Assembly (NCBI RefSeq): GCF_019279795.1
Contig: NC_056743.1
Span: 634,404,755 to 634,468,754, forward strand
From: Protopterus annectens
Taxonomy: Eukaryota; Chordata; Ceratodontiformes; Protopteridae
Reading direction: 5' to 3'
DNA: 64,000 nucleotides
This document shows, piece after piece, positions 32,721-43,389 of the stretch. The number at the start of each line of letters is the position of its first letter. Position 1 is the first letter of the stretch. Both the position numbers and the translations under genes were made by a program. The notes under the pieces are model-generated. The model was given only the letters and a program-made list of their open reading frames with translations, did not search any database and was not told the DNA's origin.

Positions 32721-33130
32721 TTTTAATTTTTAAAACAAGAAGGCATGCTCACAAACACAACTTAGTCACACACACAGAAGACGTAAGAGAAGAAACAAGT
32801 AAAGAAAACATTTTTTTAAAGGGCTGTACCAACAATGGAAGCAAAATAAAAAAATACCCGCAAGGGGTAAAGGAGAGAAGGGGAATACCGATGATGGTAT
32901 TGACAGAATTATCAGAGGTAAGAGGGAAGGGAGGGGCGTATACCAACGATGGTAAGAGAGTATATACTGATAAGGTAAAAGGGGATAAACAGCACTCTCA
33001 CTCAACCAGACAAGTCAGTAACATATAAGAATCAACTAAGTAACTAATTTAGAGTTAAGAGAGAAAAATTATGAGAATATATCAGAAGAAAAAGGTTAGC
33101 ACTTAACTGAAAGCATGGCTGACGGGTCCG

Positions 33131-33296
33131 AAATTCTATGCGGCAAACGACATCTGAAGGGAAGGGAAGAGAGGCACTGTGGGTAGCCTTAGCTTGAGAG
33201 TTTCTGGCTGGCACAAGCTTGATAAATGGCCAAGCCGGTTACAAGGAAGGAGCCAAGACCCAACAGTTCAGGAATGAATGAAGATTGACAACATCA
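33131..33296. repeat. second DIRS, right terminal inverted repeat
   Basis: Counterpart of 26975-27142 and the 5' end of the element on the minus strand. Confidence 0.88.
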
Positions 33297-33299
33297 GAT

Positions 33300-34839
33300 C
33301 ATCTGTTTTACAGAACAGCTTGCTTTTACTTCACAAAACCTGTAATGTCATCTGCATATTTACCAAAAAGACATTTAGTGAAGAACAGGTCATCAAAAAG
33401 TGTAAACCTTCATATACTTTGGATGAAATTCAGTTCTTTAATGATGGCATTTCTTTTGGACAAAATGTTGCACCACCTACACTAACCTACAGAGCTTTAG
33501 CACCTACTTCTGTGCAATATTTTCCCAGCTTTTACTCTCTCCCCATCAAGAGGAGATTGCTTTGTTTCCCTTAACTGGTCTGGTGCAAATTCAGACAAGG
33601 AACACAGCTGGTAACACTAAAAGATCTGAGATGGTATTTTTTCTAAAAATATCAAATAATGCAGGACCTAATGGTAGATGGTAAAGTGGATATCAATGTC
33701 TTTCAGTACTGTTTAGGTGAAATGGCAATAATAACACGATCCATTTAAAATGGATAAGGTTATTCTGCTAATGCCCTGTATTTATTTATCCACTGTTGAC
33801 CAGGTTAGTCGCCTTTTCTGGGATTAGCAAAGGTGTTATTTATACTACTGGGTGAAATTTAGCCAGGGCATTCTCCTTTACTGGGTGCAAACCACCAAAC
33901 TACAAGGAATGCTGTATAAATTATCACTGGCTAGATACAAGAAAGAGACTTTCTGTGACTTCACGAGACCCTTTTTTTTAACTACTTTAGTCCTATCCAA
34001 AATATACATGCTTCAACATTTTCAACCAGTCTTGCATAAAACAAACCAATACATTAATTTTCTACTGATTAGTTTTCCAAACTGCAGCAATTAAACTACT
34101 GGATGCTGTTGTCTTATAAGGTGAACTTATCTGGAAAACTTTCCACAGTAACAATTTACAAAGTTCTAAACTAAATCAAATCCACCTGTCAAATCCAATC
34201 TTGCACATTTTAGTATACTAAAAATAGCCTCACAATAACTTCTGTATGAATAAAAAACTCCTTAATAGTCTATATTACGCAAATCCAGCCAAAGGCAATC
34301 GTATACTAAAAATCCCTTCAAAATACATAGAACCTGAAGTATTGCTTTACTTTATTAACAGTACAGGATTATACAAATAGGAAGAATGTATTACAGTAGG
34401 TGTACAACAGAAAGCTTATCTTTAATACATTATAAAATTGTTGTCATGCACAATTAGAAGTGGTTAAATTATTCGGTACTAATATATAACACATTATACA
34501 GTTGACTGAGATACATTCTGATAGACAAGTGACAGTGATAACACCTTGAAATAAGAAAGAATAAGAAATAGAAATAAAAAGGCTGAGTCAGACTTGTATT
34601 GGTTAATCTTGAATAGCATAGCTAAGTTTTCAAAAAGGTAAGTGAACATGAGAAGTGGTTCACTTAGTACAATATAAAGTTGATTGTCATATACTATTAC
34701 AGGATTTGGTTTTAGGGTAGGGAGACATACTAAGATAGTGTATATACCCCAGGATTTGATTTTAGGGGTAGTGAAATATATTAAAATGGTGTACATATTA
34801 CAGTGAAAAAAGAGACTATTATTGGACACAAGTGATAGT
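33300..34839. other. no recognisable feature
   Basis: AT-rich. Near-duplicate phrases 'aggatttggttttaggg' (34702) and 'aggatttgattttaggg' (34751), each close to 'atactaagatagtgta'/'atattaaaatggtgta', form a short tandem duplication of about 50 bases. Nothing else stands out. Confidence 0.45.
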
Positions 34840-35095
34840 GTTAGCCTTATGTGAATAACATCCTAGGTATGTTTTTCTGTGTAGGACTCAGGCTTCGCAA
34901 ATAATCTGTATATGTTATGTAAGCAGTTTAGCCTGGGTCAGAACAGGTGCATATCCAAGAGCTAGCTAAATGGGTTTTGAGAAGCTTTTTGAAATTGACT
35001 TTGTTGACTGTAGTTCTTATGCTAAGGAGTATGGCATTCCAGATTTTTGCAATGTAGTTGGAGTATAGGGAGTCAACTGAGATATTTTATTTCTG
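34840..35095 (-). mobile_element. possible L2-like LINE C-terminal fragment
   Basis: The minus strand reads 'IWNAILLSIRTTVNKVNFKK' and 'LLKTHLASSWICTCS', resembling the C-terminal W-N..P..R pattern and the 'SLKSHLLSIWLCPC' ending at about 40115-40160 in the L2-like copy. Weak but consistent in orientation with the other copies. Confidence 0.35.
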
Positions 35096-35594
35096 GTTAC
35101 TATTACTAGTAAAAAAAACTGTTATACCCACAAAGAAAAGATAATTACCATGTGCCCATATTGGGGCTTGATTCATCCATAAAAGCACGTTCCCATGACA
35201 GTGAAAGTGGTAATTTTCTGTTGGGGTTGTATTTGAGGCTTGGAAGTGAATGACATGATGGCAAGGAGTTAAAGCAGGGAGAGGATAGGGCATCTAAAAG
35301 AACCCCAAGGACAGAAGCGGAGATGGACAAGCCTCCAGGCCACACTTAGGATTCACAACTGACCCTAGCAACAGCGAAGTAAGTCTGGGGGTGTCAGAGA
35401 TGAGCTGGTAATCCTGGCATAGACATGGAGTACTGGAGGCCAGGCCAGGAAAAAATGATGTCTCTGGAGGGACCCAAAAAAAATAACAGCATGAAAACAT
35501 ATATATCTGAAAAAGTACTGCTTTTTTTGAAAAAAAAATACTGCATAAATGAACCTTATCTGAGAAACCTTCACTGTTAAAACACAAGTATGAG
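35096..35594. other. no recognisable feature
   Basis: No coding match or repeat copy was seen. Confidence 0.4.
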
Positions 35595-36085
35595 ATAAAC
35601 ATTGGAACACCTTAATGTAGGGAATTATGGATCTGTTTTTATTCATGTTGGTACAAATGATGTCACGTGCAAGAATTCTCTGTTAGTAGGGGACTGACAG
35701 CCCTCTTAGATAGTATTGCTTGTATTGGTGTTAGGACGTATTTTTCACAAATCACCTGTAGAAAGGATAGTCAGGTCACTGTGAATGAAAAGATTTTTTT
35801 GGGTAAATAACTACATGGAAAAAATGGAAATGTGTAGAGCACCCAAGCCTTGTTTTGGGCACACGTGTTCAGACAGGATGGTGTGCATTTGTCTAGATCA
35901 GGGAAGAGAATTTTTGCAGCAGATATTTTGCAATATTTCACAAACACAAGGCAGGATTTTTGCCATGTCGAAAATTTAACAGTCCACAGATAGCAACATT
36001 TGATGCATCTCTGATGGTTGTTAAACCTAGGAGCATTAATAATATATATATTTTTATTGGAAAATTTGCTATGCTCCCATAAGGT

Positions 36086-36640
36086 TGATGTTGTTATTGT
36101 TTGTGAAACATGGTTAAAGAACAATGACTGGAAACCAGTTCTGTCAGAGTATAATATTTTTACTGTAACAGACATTCTAACAAAAAATCAGGTGGAGGTG
36201 TTATGACAGGGATTAAAGACAGCTATGAGACCTGTGATAATTACACGTTCAGTGATGATACCAATACTATAGACTGTGTAACTGTGACAATAAAGACAAC
36301 CTTAGAATACATAACAACTGTTGGAGTGTATAGACCACCAAAGTCAAGTGCAGATGACCTAGAGGAATTCATACATTTCTTGCAAGAATCACAGGAGGGA
36401 AGAATAATATTAGCTGGGGACTTAAATTTACCAGAAACAGACTGGAATGATACTGACTCAATAACGTTAGTAAAGAAATTATTCACAGCGTATAGTCAGG
36501 AACAACAATTGCTTCAGATTGTAAAAACAATTACCAGGGGATAAAACATACTAGACACTGTTTGTGTTCCCAAAAAAAATTTCTGTAACTTCAAGTCAAG
36601 TTTTAATACCACTGATGTGCAGTGATCATGGGGTTATAAA
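36086..36640 (+). pseudogene. LINE APE endonuclease
   Basis: 'VIVCETWLKNND' (36090-36130), 'YITTVGVYRPPKSSADDLEE' (36310-36370), 'IILAGDLNLPETDW' (36405-36445), 'ILDTVCVPK' and 'LMCSDHGVIKVNL' (36610-36650) are the successive APE blocks, with Glu, Asp/Asn and Ser-Asp-His recognisable. A stop at 36542-36544 and earlier frame changes disable it. Confidence 0.8.
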
Positions 36641-36737
36641 GGTTAATTTGTTACTAGATAATTCTGCCAAACTGAAATCTAAGCCAATGCATAAAAGGTT
36701 AATTACAGATTATATGGAAGGAAAACAGTTGTTGTAT

Positions 36738-36957
36738 CTTTCAGCTTTTCCCGGTTAGGGGTTGCCACAGCGGAACTCTGGTCCGCTAATGACTGGCAGT
36801 AGATTTTTACGTACCGAGTTGCCAGCTCTGACGCACAATCTTCAATGAAGGTATGCCCATTCACGCACGTCTCCACACAGAAGACGCTTTAGCTGAGAAT
36901 CGAACAGGACATCTTACTGTGAGGCGACAATGCTACCGCAGCACCACCACCGCAGTC
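36738..36957 (-). mobile_element. tRNA-derived SINE, copy 2
   Basis: Shares 'cagcttttcccggttagggg', the 'agatttttacg' block, the 'gagaatcgaac' B-box region and 'gtgaggcgacaatgctaccg' with copies 1 and 3. The middle is shorter, having lost part of the core. Flanking direct repeats 'atggaaggaaaacagt' (36714) and 'atggaaggaaggaaaacagt' (36958) are the target duplication, inside the LINE ORF2 linker. Confidence 0.88.
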
Positions 36958-37330
36958 ATGGAAGGAAGGAAAACAGTCACTATGTAAAACTAATTGGAGT
37001 GAGATGTTCAGTGGAAAAACTGCATATGGAATGTGGAAAGTTCTGAAAGAGAAACAGAGTGCAAAAAAAAAATCAAAAAAATGTTTAACATTATGATCTA
37101 GGCATACAACATTAGGCGGAAAGATTTCCATAAGAACAAGATAACTGATTAAGGTGAGAGACAAAAAATATAAGAAATGGAAGACAGGTCGAACTACAAC
37201 TTTGAAAACTGAAATAAACAAGCTGGATAAACAGATTAAGCATAGTGTGAGACAAGATAAAAAAAAATTGAGGAAAATTTATAAAAAGATATTGAGCATA
37301 ATAGGAAACCTTTTTGTAGATAAATAAGAC

Positions 37331-38361
37331 GTGGAAAGAATAAAGACACAAATTGATAAACTGTGTGCAGATTCTAAAATTTATTCTCAGACACAACAGA
37401 TTATAGATATATTTACAAAATCTTATGCAAAACAGTTTGGCTTCACAAATGGGGTGGGAAGTTGTCCTAGTGACAGCCAGGTAACCCCAGACAATGGGAT
37501 CAAATTAGATTATATTGAAAAGGAACTGCATAAACTGGATACAAACAAAGCACAGGGAGGAGACAGAATTAGGAATAATGACCTGAGAACACTTCAGCAA
37601 GAACTTAAAGTACCATAATATCTATTATTCATTAGGTCATATAAATATGGGGAGATTGTTCAAGATTGGAGACATGCACTTATTAAACCTGTTTTTCAGG
37701 GAAAGGGGAGTAGGACAAACCTAGAGCCATATAGACCCTTAAGTCTACTTTCATGTTGTGGAAAAATAATGGGGAAGGTAATATTGGATAAGTTACTGTC
37801 AGAACTGGATAGGTTGGGACTTGAAACCATATTATCAGCATGCACATGTTGAAAACAGATCTATTATCACCTGTAACATGATGTTCTATAACAATATAAT
37901 AAGAGCTATGAATGAAAACTTGTGCTGTGATGTAATTTATATAGCTTTAACTTCAGCATTTGACAGGGTCAGACACAAAACACTGATCAATAAATTACTA
38001 CAAGTAGGTACTGATGTACTCTTGATAAGATGGATAGCTGCATGGCTTACAAACAGGACATGGCAACTGGGCAGGCAAAATCCCTGGTTACAGTCAGGGT
38101 GTCCCACATGGCTCTGTCCTAGGCCCTTACTTGTTTAGATTGTATCTTTCAGACTTAACTTTTTCATCTGAGGTGCTCTACAGTCTATATGCAGATGACC
38201 TGAAATTGGGTAAACTGATTACATGTGTTACAGATAAGGCATGTCTGCAAAATAACTTGTCTAAACTGACCACTTGGGCACAGGAGAATAATATGCTGAT
38301 AAATACATTAAAAACTAAGCATATGAGATTTGGTAGACATAAATGGAAAGGTGAATATTAA
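37331..38361 (+). pseudogene. LINE reverse transcriptase
   Basis: Pieces: 'KLDTNKAQGGDRI' and 'EPYRPLSLLSCCGKIMGKV' (37530-37780), 'YIALTSAFDRVRHKTLINKL' as motif A (37938-38000), a motif B remnant 'PHGSVLGPYLFRLY' across a frame change near 38105-38145, and motif C 'YADDLKLGK' (38190-38216). Several single-base shifts separate them. Confidence 0.82.
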
Positions 38362-38372
38362 TACATCCCACA

Positions 38373-39018
38373 GTGATTGAAACTATAGACTCATTTAAGG
38401 ACCTGGATATATGGGTAGATTCAGCTATGAGTTTTTCTAATCATATCAACCAATTGGTTAACGATAGTTATAGAACTATAGGTTGTATAAAAAGATTTAT
38501 AGAGTATAGGAAATCAAAAATAATGAAGTCATTGTTTGTTAGTTACATTAGACCCAAACTGGAGTATGGAATAACAATATGGAAACCCTGTAAGAAAACA
38601 AGCATGAGTAAAACTGGAAAGAGTACAACAGAAATATACCAAGGGTCTCCACAGATGTGAAAATTTAAATTATTATGAAAGACTAAAATATATGAACTTG
38701 TACAGTGTCTCTTACAGATATCTAAGAGAAGATCTTATTCAGGTATATATGGCATTTAGTGACAACTTCTTCTGGGAATGCTTGGGGTTAACAAAAAGTA
38801 GTAGAGAATCATCAGACAACCTGTGTAGAAGATTCTATAGGAATGAGAAGTGTACTAATTGGTTCTCTGACAGAGCAGCTGATACATGGAACAGACTACC
38901 AAATTACATTAAAGCAAGCACTAGTTCAGATATTTTTAAGAACAGCTTGGACACTTATTATGGAAACACGTATTTTGGTATATTGGCAAGCTTGAAGGGC
39001 ATTAATACCTGTGCTTGA
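38373..39018 (+). pseudogene. LINE ORF2 C-terminal region
   Basis: 'DSFKDLDIWVDSAMSFSNHI', 'SYIRPKLEYGITIWKP', 'NLYSVSYRYLREDLIQVY' and 'FSDRAADTWNRLPNYIKAST' make up the connection and C-terminal domain typical of CR1/L2 ORF2. One frame change lies near 38600-38690. It ends at the TGA at 39016-39018. Confidence 0.82.
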
Positions 39019-39045
39019 AATATATGTATGTATGTATGTAATCCA

Positions 39046-39719
39046 GACATGGAAAGGTCCTGCCTGGTAGTGTTGTCTGCTCTCTGAACTAATGCAGCCA
39101 GTCTGCGTTTGTCTTCTGTTCTAGCTAGTAAAACTGTAACTATATGCAGCCTGTTGGTGGGTGTAGCAAGCTCATTTCAAACCCTATGAGCAGCTCCTTT
39201 ACATCTCCCATCTCAGCTTTTCATAGATGTGGTTTGATTTCACTAACATGTTTCCTTGTTGGCACAGACTCACCTCCATACTGTCCCATCTGAGGTGAAG
39301 ACAGAGATATGAAGGTGTCAACATTATGATTCGACATGATGGACAGGACTCCTCTGCAGACTAAACCACCTGTGTAAGCAAAACGTAGAAATAATTAAGA
39401 AAGAAATAATCTTCTCACGACATAACTGATACTAGGAAACATTGCTCATACTCATTTTTCATTCATGTTGACTTTCTCAATTTTGTAACTACTCACATTA
39501 CAGACTATGGTTACGGCATCTTCTCACCTTTTCCGGTTTGAAAGCTACACATGCAATTGTATTTGTCCTGAATTCTCAACAGCTATCCTCTAGTATTTAG
39601 ATGAAGGTATGCAAATATCAAAATTCCCCTTGAAATAAGACCTGCTCTGCAATGTCTGTAGGTACATGTTAACACTGTTATAAAAATTCAGCAAATACAT
39701 TGTACAGTCTCAGCTAAAA
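39046..39719. other. no recognisable feature
   Basis: No coding or repeat signal was recognised. Confidence 0.4.
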
Positions 39720-40860
39720 TTTATTTATGTATTTATTTTACATTTGTTAACTGGGAAATTCCGACTGGACCAGGTCCATTTTCAGCGGAGGCCCAGGGAG
39801 AAAAGCTCCAACATCAAGTTATACAAATACAGTACATCCAGCATAACACACAAAACAGGTTACATTGTGTATGCTGAGCATAGTAATATAACAAGAAATT
39901 AATAAAAACACTCCAGGTGAAAGAAGATATAGAACATGGGTAAAAAGACAATGTCAGCTATACATTGGTAAGAAAAGAAAATATATCAAGTAAGATTCTA
40001 CAGTTAAAAGTACCCTTTCAGATGACCAAGCCTACAGGGGATCAGAGCTCCAGCATGTGATCAGAGAGGAATTTGGGGAGTTAATAGTAGTATGGGTAGG
40101 GTTATGTGATACAAGGGCATAACCAGATACTAAGAAGGTGCGATTTGAGGGAGGTTTTTGAATATGGATGTGGAGGGGGCAGTGGACACGGATAGGGGAA
40201 GAGAGTTCCAATTTCTGGCAACGGTGTGGGAGAAGAGCGCTTTCCCTGCATTATTGTTAGCCTTGGTGATGGAGAGGAGAGATTTTTCACTGGATCTTAG
40301 GTACCGGTTTGCAGTATAAGATACTAAGTAGGTTGGATAATGAGGGTTTTTTTTCCAGGATATTTGAAAATATTGTAGGCTGTGCCCAGCTGGTGATAGT
40401 TAAGTAGCTGTGGTAGCTTAAGCCATTTTAGTTCTTTTAGTGCAGCACAGTGATGGGTTCTATAAGTTGAGTTAGTAGCAAACGTGGCTATTTTATTGTA
40501 GCATAATTCTAGTTTGTCTAGATCACATTGTCTGATTTGGGTAAAGATTGGTGCTGCGTATAATAGAGTTGAGAGGAGGTGGCTTTGTGCAAGAGTGACT
40601 CTTGCTTTTTGTGAGAGAAATGACTTATACCTGTATAGGGAGTCTAGTTTTTTGTGTACTTGTTTTATGGTATGTGAGATGTGAACATCAAAGTGGAGAT
40701 TATTGTCTATTTCAATGCCAAGAGGTTTGATGTGGTTAGAAGGGGAGATGGTGGTGCCATCCTTAGATGTTATGGTAAAGGAGAGGTTTTTTTTATCTAT
40801 TAGAGGTAATATTCTGTTCCACTTTTCTGTGATCTATACATATATGTCTAGCCTGACCAT
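39720..40860 (-). mobile_element. L2-like LINE, 3' part
   Basis: On the minus strand the C-terminal RT region is readable: 'LGIEIDNNLHFDVHISHTIK', 'ARVTLAQSHLLSTLLYAAPI', 'LELCYNKIATFATN' and 'YRTHHCAALKELKWLKL'. The copy is truncated at about 40850. The 3' UTR shares the 'ggcccagggagaaaagctcc' block with 60650-60670. The 3' tail at 39720-39742 is (TTTA)n-like. Same family as 47870-49940 and 60570-63530. Confidence 0.75.
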
Positions 40861-41189
40861 GCATGAATCTTTTAAATTATGAATGCAAGTTTTGAGTGTT
40901 AATGTTAAGCTTAATAAATTAAATGAAATAAGTAACAAATATGTATTCGTTATTTCTGACTCAAAAGCTTTGCATAAAAATAATAAAAGCAAATCATTGA
41001 GCACAAAACACTGAAAGTTTTGATTTTTTCATGAGCCTTGTCAGATAAAGACACTTGTTCATTCAGCTATCAGGGAATCTTGGGAGGGTAGTACAAAAAG
41101 GAGACAAATGGAACTTTCTAGGGGTATTTAACTTGCATGTTAATGTTAAATCAGTACAAGTATCCATGATCTGAGAAAGGGGAAGCAGT

Positions 41190-41560
41190 AACCACTAGTA
41201 AAAATTCCAAACCAGTTTAATAAGGGAAGTAAAAATTCTGTGTGAGATACAGACCAATGATAAACAGGCCACTAGGTTCTAAAACAGTACTACTGCCTAG
41301 TGGGCATTTCACATCTAAAAGTCCCTCAGATTCACATACAGAATGCCAGTATTTGTCAACAGCACTAAATCTTCAACTAATGCATTGTTCAGTAACAACT
41401 GTGGGACACAAAACTAAAATCTCCAGCTATTATAGCATCACCCTTTGCATAACTAATACCTTCTTCAGTAACTACCGTGGCACATAAAACTAAAATCTCC
41501 AGCTATTATAACATCACCATTTGCAAAATCATTCTTACAAGCTTCATCGCTTTTCACTTG
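41190..41560 (-). pseudogene. possible LINE endonuclease scrap with tandem duplication
   Basis: The minus strand reads 'NGDVIIAGDFSF' near 41480-41530 and 'KGDAIIAGDFSF' near 41404-41450, similar to the Gly-Asp-Phe-Asn block of APE endonucleases. Upstream text 'EACKNDFA' is compatible. Frames are short, so this is tentative. Confidence 0.3.
41388..41539. repeat. two tandem 76-bp units
   Basis: 'ttcagtaac.ac.gtgg.acaaaac' and 'taaaatctccagctattata' recur with a 76-base period (starts 41388 and 41464), with about 10% difference. The period is not a multiple of three, so the duplication shifts the frame read on the minus strand. Confidence 0.75.
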
Positions 41561-42000
41561 TATCAAAGAAAAAAAATCACTGTAGAAATATACTGAAAAA
41601 TATATTATGACTTTTATCTTTCCAAACCCCAGTTATTCTAGCCAAAACTCCCCCAGGGCCAACTAGAGAATTACCTTAAAATCTTGTGCAGCAGACCTAT
41701 TCAAAATAAGTTTTTTTAGAGAAAAAGCTGCGGAGGCAGTTCAGGCACATCATATCCTGACTTGCTTTAGCGCATTTTGCAACTCAAAACTGAGTCTCCT
41801 ACAAACAAATTTTATCAGGCTTCAGTATGTTGAAGTGGTGAAAATATCCAGCCCTCCTAAAAGCATTATTAGGACAATTAACATTCTACAAAATAATTCA
41901 AAAGGGTCATTTTACTAATAAACTATGCTGCTACATTCTGCTGTTATGAGTCCCGATAACCACCATTTTCCAAGAATGCAGTATGATATTTAGAATCCAG
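41561..42000. other. no recognisable feature
   Basis: AT-rich; nothing recognised apart from the left target duplication of the next element at its end. Confidence 0.4.
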
Positions 42001-42302
42001 CATACATTTCAACATGTTTGCACAGGAATTCTGGACAAAGTCAAAAATAATGGAGGGAACAAAAGCAAAAAACTGATTTTAAAAATTTCTTTTATAAACT
42101 TAGAAATTTGCTAGAGTAACAGGTTTTGCATGAGTATGCATTTTCATAAGGATGTGCAGTCTGAAACTAATACGGCCATCATTATTTAGTGACTTCAATT
42201 CTCAATTACTTCCTAGAAAAGTACAAATTTTATGAGGAGCAGACCAAAAATATGAGGCAAAAATCTGGACATTCTCCAAAATTCTTGATAGTTGAGATGT
42301 AT
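42001..42302. mobile_element. miniature DNA transposon, copy 1 (9-bp target duplication)
   Basis: Flanked by 'AGAATCCAG' at 41992-42000 and 42303-42311. The ends are imperfect inverted repeats: left 'CATACATTTCAACATG', right (reverse complement) 'ATACATCTCAACTATC'. No coding. The interior matches 43040-43352 in order ('tctggacaaag', 'ataacaggttttg', 'cattatttagtgact', 'tttatgaggagcaga'). A 9-bp duplication is typical of Mutator-type elements; family assignment is inferred. Confidence 0.72.
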
Positions 42303-42578
42303 AGAATCCAGTTACCAGATCAGATGCATTGTAAATAACGTAAACAAATCAATTCAAATGACTGGTTGGATGAATACACTCATAACTAATTTAGAATTCC
42401 AGGAATATCAACTACATATAAATGCAACTCCCCATGACACAGAGGTAATTTCCTAAAATTAGCCCAGAAAAAAAGAGAAAATAAAAATGGGGAGACAGAT
42501 CAATGAAAATACCTGTTGATCAAGCACTTGTCAGTGCACCCTGTTTCTACTTGATATATACAAACACATGCATACATG

Positions 42579-42584
42579 TGTGTG

Positions 42585-42642
<58 letters not shown>

Positions 42643-42651
42643 TATACACAT

Positions 42652-42748
<97 letters not shown>
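42579..42748. repeat. compound microsatellite (TG)n(TA)n(CA)n(TG)n
   Basis: (TG)n at 42579-42590, (TA)n at 42593-42636, (CA)n at 42653-42698 and (TG)n at 42703-42747. The (CA)n and (TG)n tracts are complementary and could form a hairpin. Frames through it are meaningless low-complexity translations. Confidence 0.97.
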
Positions 42749-42749
<1 letters not shown>

Positions 42750-42839
42750 TTATGGGTAGTAAAATAGCCGATCATGTGTTAGGTCAACAGCTGCTTAGTT
42801 GACCACCTATGGCTGCCTAAGCAGATGGCTTGCTCCCTG

Positions 42840-42843
42840 CAAA

Positions 42844-42916
<73 letters not shown>
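42840..42916. repeat. compound microsatellite A(n)(AT)n(GT)n
   Basis: An A-run at 42840-42852, (AT)n to 42881, then (GT)n to 42915. It echoes the larger array 90 bases upstream. Confidence 0.97.
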
Positions 42917-42919
<3 letters not shown>

Positions 42920-43039
42920 ATATGTTTTCAATTTTCTTAAATGTAGATTTTGCATATACAAAGACTGTTTACCAGAGCATGCATAGTAGTGTGTATATAA
43001 AATTACTGTATCTGAAACATGGGAAATTAACAGCATATA

Positions 43040-43352
43040 TACTTCTCAACCTCTGAGCTCAAGAAATCTGGACAAAGCCTGACATCATGGGAGGACGAAG
43101 GCCCAAAAATAGGGACAAATTTTAAATATTGCTCTTATAAACGTATGACGTTAGAAAGGTGTTAGAATAACAGGATTTGTATTAACATTCATTTTCTGAA
43201 GGATATGAAGTCCAAAACTCAAATGCATGTCATTATTTAGTGACTTTAATCCTGTGATCATCCCAATGATTTGTCAAAAAACATAATTTTTATGAGGAAC
43301 AGACAAAAAAAATGAGGCAATAATCTGGACAGTTGAGAGGTATGACTGCATG
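43040..43352. mobile_element. miniature DNA transposon, copy 2
   Basis: A diverged copy of 42001-42302. The left end 'ATACTTCTCAACCTCTG' and the reverse complement of the right end 'CATACCTCTCAACTGTCC' are imperfect inverted repeats. No clean target duplication was seen. Confidence 0.6.
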
Positions 43353-43389
43353 TATATATTCCTACTATTTATTAGAATAAAATCAAGGA

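Larger units (their letters stand above)
26946..33299 (-). mobile_element. second DIRS-type retrotransposon, older family
   Basis: The architecture matches the element at 672-6112: inverted terminal repeats, Gag, RT, RNase H, tyrosine recombinase and an internal complementary region, all on the minus strand. The terminal repeats and proteins differ enough for a separate family. The frames are broken many times, so this copy is older. The left boundary is set by 'aagttat' at 26946 and the right by 'catcagat' at 33299, both echoed in the internal complementary region. Confidence 0.88.
35595..39045 (+). mobile_element. CR1/L2-group LINE with esterase ORF1, decayed
   Basis: It starts inside ORF1: 'VFIHVGTND' (35630-35665) is SGNH block III and 'QDGVHLSRSGKRIF' (35878-35915) is block V. 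ORF2 endonuclease follows at 36090-36640, RT at 37330-38360, and the C-terminal domain at 38370-39018. The 3' end is a short (TATG)n run at 39021-39041. SINE copy 2 splits it at 36738-36957. Sequence and tail differ from the CR1 family at 17524-23290, so it is a second esterase-bearing lineage. It is 5'-truncated and has many lesions. Confidence 0.82.

Noticed and set aside
32640-33030. Plus-strand frame (129 codons) across the second DIRS 5' region
   Set aside because: The minus strand here carries the DIRS Gag start and leader; the plus-strand frame has no motif.
42500-43056. Several overlapping frames of 60-99 codons with Tyr-Ile, Thr-His and Cys-Val repeats
   Set aside because: They are translations of (TA)n, (CA)n and (TG)n microsatellites on both strands.
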